Shown piece by piece: positions 61,490-64,000 of a DNA stretch of 64,000 nucleotides. The first letter of the stretch is position 1. Each line of letters begins with the position of its first letter. The translations under genes were made by a program, and so were the position numbers. The notes under the pieces are model-generated. The model ran no database searches, was not told the origin of the DNA, and saw only the letters and a program-made list of their open reading frames with translations. Origin of the DNA: Marinilabilia rubra (GTDB lineage Bacteria; Bacteroidota; Bacteroidia; Bacteroidales; Marinilabiliaceae); assembly GCF_003121985.1 (NCBI RefSeq), contig NZ_QEWP01000005.1:124001-188000 (forward strand), written 5' to 3'.

Positions 61490-62350
61490 ATGTCGCATAG
61501 TTCAAAAAACATTACGGTTCTTCTGCAACTGGTAAGACTCCGGCTGTCGCTTTTGGTAACCTTTTCGGCCATAACCGGATACTTATTCACAGGCGAGGCA
61601 GAAGTTTCTTCCTTGTTAGTACTGGCATCAGGAGTATTTCTGCTGGCCGCAGGTTCATCCGCTCTGAATCAATACCAGGAACGTCATCTGGATGGAAGGA
61701 TGGAACGCACCCGCTTGCGCCCGATTCCGTCGGGGTTAGTTCTACCGTTGGAGGCCCTGTTTATTGCTACCTCCATCATTATTGCCGGCAGTCTGGTGTT
61801 GTGGCAATTGCAAGCCGCAACCATGGTATTGGGTCTTTTCAACATTCTCCTTTACAATGGGCTCTACACCCCCCTTAAAACAAAAACACCCCTGAGCATA
61901 CTGCCCGGAGCATTGGTCGGCGCCATTCCGCCACTTATGGGATGGAGCGTATCAGGAGGTTCGCTGGTTCATCCACACATCTTATTTTTGGCTTCATTCA
62001 TGTTTCTTTGGCAGGTGCCACATTTTTGGTTGCTGATGATCATGTACGGGAAAGATTATGAAAAAGCAGGATTCTCTACCATTTCTAAACACTTTAAGCC
62101 CGCAAGTTTAAAAATCATCGTATTTGCGTGGGCAACCACCACTTCCGTCTTTCTATTGTCGTTTCCCCTGTTTGGGCTGGTTATACCTCTGGCACTGGTG
62201 ATGTTTCTTTTTGCCCTCAATCTTTTTTTCATCATCATTTTTTACCGCTTCCTGTTTGGCCGGCCCGAAAACATCCTTTCAGCTTTCATTACCATAAATT
62301 CGTTCATGGCCATTGTGTTGATTTTGTTTGTGATGATTGGGTCTCTTTAG
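61490..62350 (+). CDS. ctaB: Protohaem IX farnesyltransferase (haem O synthase)
   Basis: A 286-residue UbiA-type prenyltransferase with about nine helices. The first polyprenyl-binding motif is ALNQYQERHLDGRMERTRLR (NxxxERxxDxxMxRTxxR) and the second loop has IMYGKDYEKAGFSTIS. It attaches farnesyl to haem B to form haem O, the precursor of the haem A needed by the oxidase. I chose the ATG at 61490 (MSHSSKNITVLLQLVRLR) because earlier ATGs lie inside the 8-mer array. Haem A synthase is not in the window. Confidence 0.94.
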   Translation: MSHSSKNITVLLQLVRLRLSLLVTFSAITGYLFTGEAEVSSLLVLASGVFLLAAGSSALNQYQERHLDGRMERTRLRPIPSGLVLPLEALFIATSIIIAGSLVLWQLQAATMVLGLFNILLYNGLYTPLKTKTPLSILPGALVGAIPPLMGWSVSGGSLVHPHILFLASFMFLWQVPHFWLLMIMYGKDYEKAGFSTISKHFKPASLKIIVFAWATTTSVFLLSFPLFGLVIPLALVMFLFALNLFFIIIFYRFLFGRPENILSAFITINSFMAIVLILFVMIGSL

Positions 62351-62512
62351 AAAAAGAGTTTTCGACTTTGTTATTACTTTGTGTGTGTCCATAAAGTCCC
62401 ATTTATCTTCAATCAAAAGACCCGGCAATCTTTTGGTTTCTAAAACATCCACTTCGTTTATTATTTCAAAATCTATTCCTAGTTTTGGGGCAACATTAAA
62501 CAACCTCGAAAA

Positions 62513-64000
62513 ATGAAAGTATATAACGAAGAACTTGGCTTTTACCTGACCGACTCCCCTGATGAGCCCGATGTAATTCATCCTGTGCCGGACTCTCTAA
62601 GTCCGCAATTAGATAAAATTCACAGAAAAGCAATTAAGGGGAAGAAATATTACATCCCCACATTGCTAAAACTCATCGATCAATACCCTGACGTACCGCT
62701 ACTTAAGAACCACCTGCAGGTGCTCTATACAAATACCGATCAACCGGATAAAGCCGAAGAAGTGCTGAATGAAATAATTTCAAAGCATCCCGATTATTTC
62801 TTTGGAAAGATAGGTTTGGCAACAAAATACATAAATGAAAAAAAGTTTGAATTAGTTCCGGATGTTCTTGGAGAATCCTTCGACTTAAAAGCCTTGTATC
62901 CCGAAAGGCAGGTTTTTCACATCAAAGAAGTTACTTCTATGCTGGCTGCCAGCATAATTTACTATTGTCTGACCGATCAACCGGACAAAGCAAGGGAAAA
63001 GCACGACATACTAATGGAAATAGCACCCGACTCTCCCGATGCCGAGTTAGCAGATAATTTTATGTTGAGAACCAATTTAAAAGCGGCATTAATGCTTAAG
63101 GGTGAATACGAAAAACAAAATATTTCGGTAGAAGTAACACCTGCACCTGAAGAAGACACTGAAACACACCCTCCGGAGTTCAACCATCCCGAAATACAGG
63201 CATTGTACGACAACGGATTTGACATTGCGCACGATGATTTAAAAGCCATCATTGACTTTCCGCGTAAAACATTAATGGAGGATCTCGAAAAAGTAATTAA
63301 TGATGGAATTGCCCGTCTTAATTTTTTTTATGAGAATGGTGATGATAATGAATTTAAGACAGACTTTGTACTTCACGCTCTTTTTATACTGGGTGAGATA
63401 AAAGAGGAAAAGGGGATTGACCTCTTTTTTGAAACCTTTTCTCAATCTCAACTATTCCTTAACACTTTCTTTGGTGACATACTTACCGAGATGGTTTGGG
63501 AACCCCTTTACAAAACGGCCAATCAACAATTGCCCCGGCTAAAGGAGTTTATGCAAAAACCAGGAGTATATACCCATTGCAAAACTACCATCTCCCGAAT
63601 GGTTGCTCAAATTGCCCGTCAGCAGCCTGAACGCAGAGAAGAAGTCCTTGAATGGTTCAACGAGGTATTTGAGTTTTATTTAACATGCAGCAAAAAAGAC
63701 AACATACTGGACAGTGAGCTCAATGCTTCAATGATTTGCGACCTTATGGATATTGGAGCCACTGATATGATTCCTTCCATCAAAAAGCTTTTTGCAGAAG
63801 GTCTGGTAGCTGAGGGATTTTGTGGCAGTGAAGAAGAAGTTTTGGAGGACTTTTTAGCTTTAGAGGATATTGATGTTGAACCGGAAGAAATTGGCTCCAT
63901 TTATGAACAATACGTAGATATTCTGGACAATTTTCAACCCCTTTCGCCACTTCCTTTTGAAAAACCTGAGGATCCTGAGGATTTCTTTGTGCCGGAAGAT
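62513..64000 (+). CDS. DUF1186-type protein with N-terminal TPR-like region, truncated at the window edge
   Basis: The frame opens with ATG at 62513 (MKVYNEELGFYLTDSPDEPD) and stays open for 496 codons to the last base. Residues 30-190 are helical and TPR-like (ALYTNTDQPDKAEEVLNE-type units). From about 250 on it matches the DUF1186 pattern (FPRKTLMEDLEKVINDGIAR, LHALFILGEIKEEKGIDLFF, FFGDILTEMVWEPLY), a HEAT-like helical repeat of unknown function. It is very acidic. It lies 162 bp after ctaB and is probably a separate gene. Confidence 0.78.
   Translation, partial: MKVYNEELGFYLTDSPDEPDVIHPVPDSLSPQLDKIHRKAIKGKKYYIPTLLKLIDQYPDVPLLKNHLQVLYTNTDQPDKAEEVLNEIISKHPDYFFGKIGLATKYINEKKFELVPDVLGESFDLKALYPERQVFHIKEVTSMLAASIIYYCLTDQPDKAREKHDILMEIAPDSPDAELADNFMLRTNLKAALMLKGEYEKQNISVEVTPAPEEDTETHPPEFNHPEIQALYDNGFDIAHDDLKAIIDFPRKTLMEDLEKVINDGIARLNFFYENGDDNEFKTDFVLHALFILGEIKEEKGIDLFFETFSQSQLFLNTFFGDILTEMVWEPLYKTANQQLPRLKEFMQKPGVYTHCKTTISRMVAQIARQQPERREEVLEWFNEVFEFYLTCSKKDNILDSELNASMICDLMDIGATDMIPSIKKLFAEGLVAEGFCGSEEEVLEDFLALEDIDVEPEEIGSIYEQYVDILDNFQPLSPLPFEKPEDPEDFFVPED

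Noticed and set aside
62279-62581. Minus-strand frame of 100 codons after ctaB, with a fairly protein-like middle part
   Set aside because: It overlaps the ends of ctaB and the start of the DUF1186 gene, both well supported, and I recognise no family. A gene fragment cannot be fully excluded.

Overview
The window reads as the chromosome of a Bacteroidota bacterium, most likely Bacteroidales/Marinilabiliales. The evidence is: -7 boxes of the form TAnnTTTG, with TTG-N20-TATATTTG ahead of both tRNA loci; a fused SecDF; DUF4924, DUF6089 and TIGR02757 family genes; FtsX-type permeases of about 800 residues; and the order prs-rplY-pth-S4. An A2-type caa3 oxidase with its own haem O synthase indicates oxygen respiration. 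No phage, plasmid, CRISPR or rRNA genes were seen.

Layout. 1-14.6 kb is housekeeping: a cut DUF6089 gene, nadK, a CBS protein, pdxJ, a hydrolase, a DEDDy exonuclease, udk, lysC-lysA, manA, engB, prs, rplY, pth and an S4 protein. 14.8-32 kb holds two paralogous OmpA-barrel genes, a DsbD-like reductase, a KAS III enzyme, tRNA-Leu, mutS, comB, a MATE pump, trmN, a LolD-like ATPase with a TIGR02757 gene, a Na/Ca antiporter and tatA. 32-42 kb holds secDF and then an FtsX permease, an unusual ABC ATPase, and a divergent NtrC-type regulator with its histidine kinase; three copies of one palindrome lie between the ATPase and the regulator. 42-52 kb has rex, two tRNA-Val, folC and a signalling block (REC-kinase hybrid, chemoreceptor, second NtrC-type regulator, PAS kinase). 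52-62.4 kb is a respiratory block on the plus strand: HMA-domain lipoprotein, Tat-exported Fe-S protein, NrfD-like membrane protein, tethered cytochrome c, DoxX-like protein, SCO protein, caa3 oxidase subunits I, III, IV and II-cytochrome c, and haem O synthase. A DUF1186 protein runs off the right end.

How it fits together. The Fe-S/NrfD/cytochrome c trio resembles the electron-transfer core of alternative complex III and could pass quinol electrons to the caa3 oxidase; SCO and the HMA protein suit copper delivery and CtaB starts haem A synthesis. This chain is inferred from gene order and motifs.

The intergenic space is rich in short repeats: seven copies of a ~135 bp element with imperfect terminal inverted repeats, four of which have one end within 4-13 bp of a start codon; two copies of a ~163 bp element, one with perfect 13 bp inverted ends; two pairs of decayed coding-like repeats; and 7-mer and 8-mer purine-rich tandem arrays, two of them inside the oxidase cluster. 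The main candidates for something undescribed are the regulator/kinase/ABC island with its palindromes and non-canonical ATPase, and the start-codon-adjacent repeat family.
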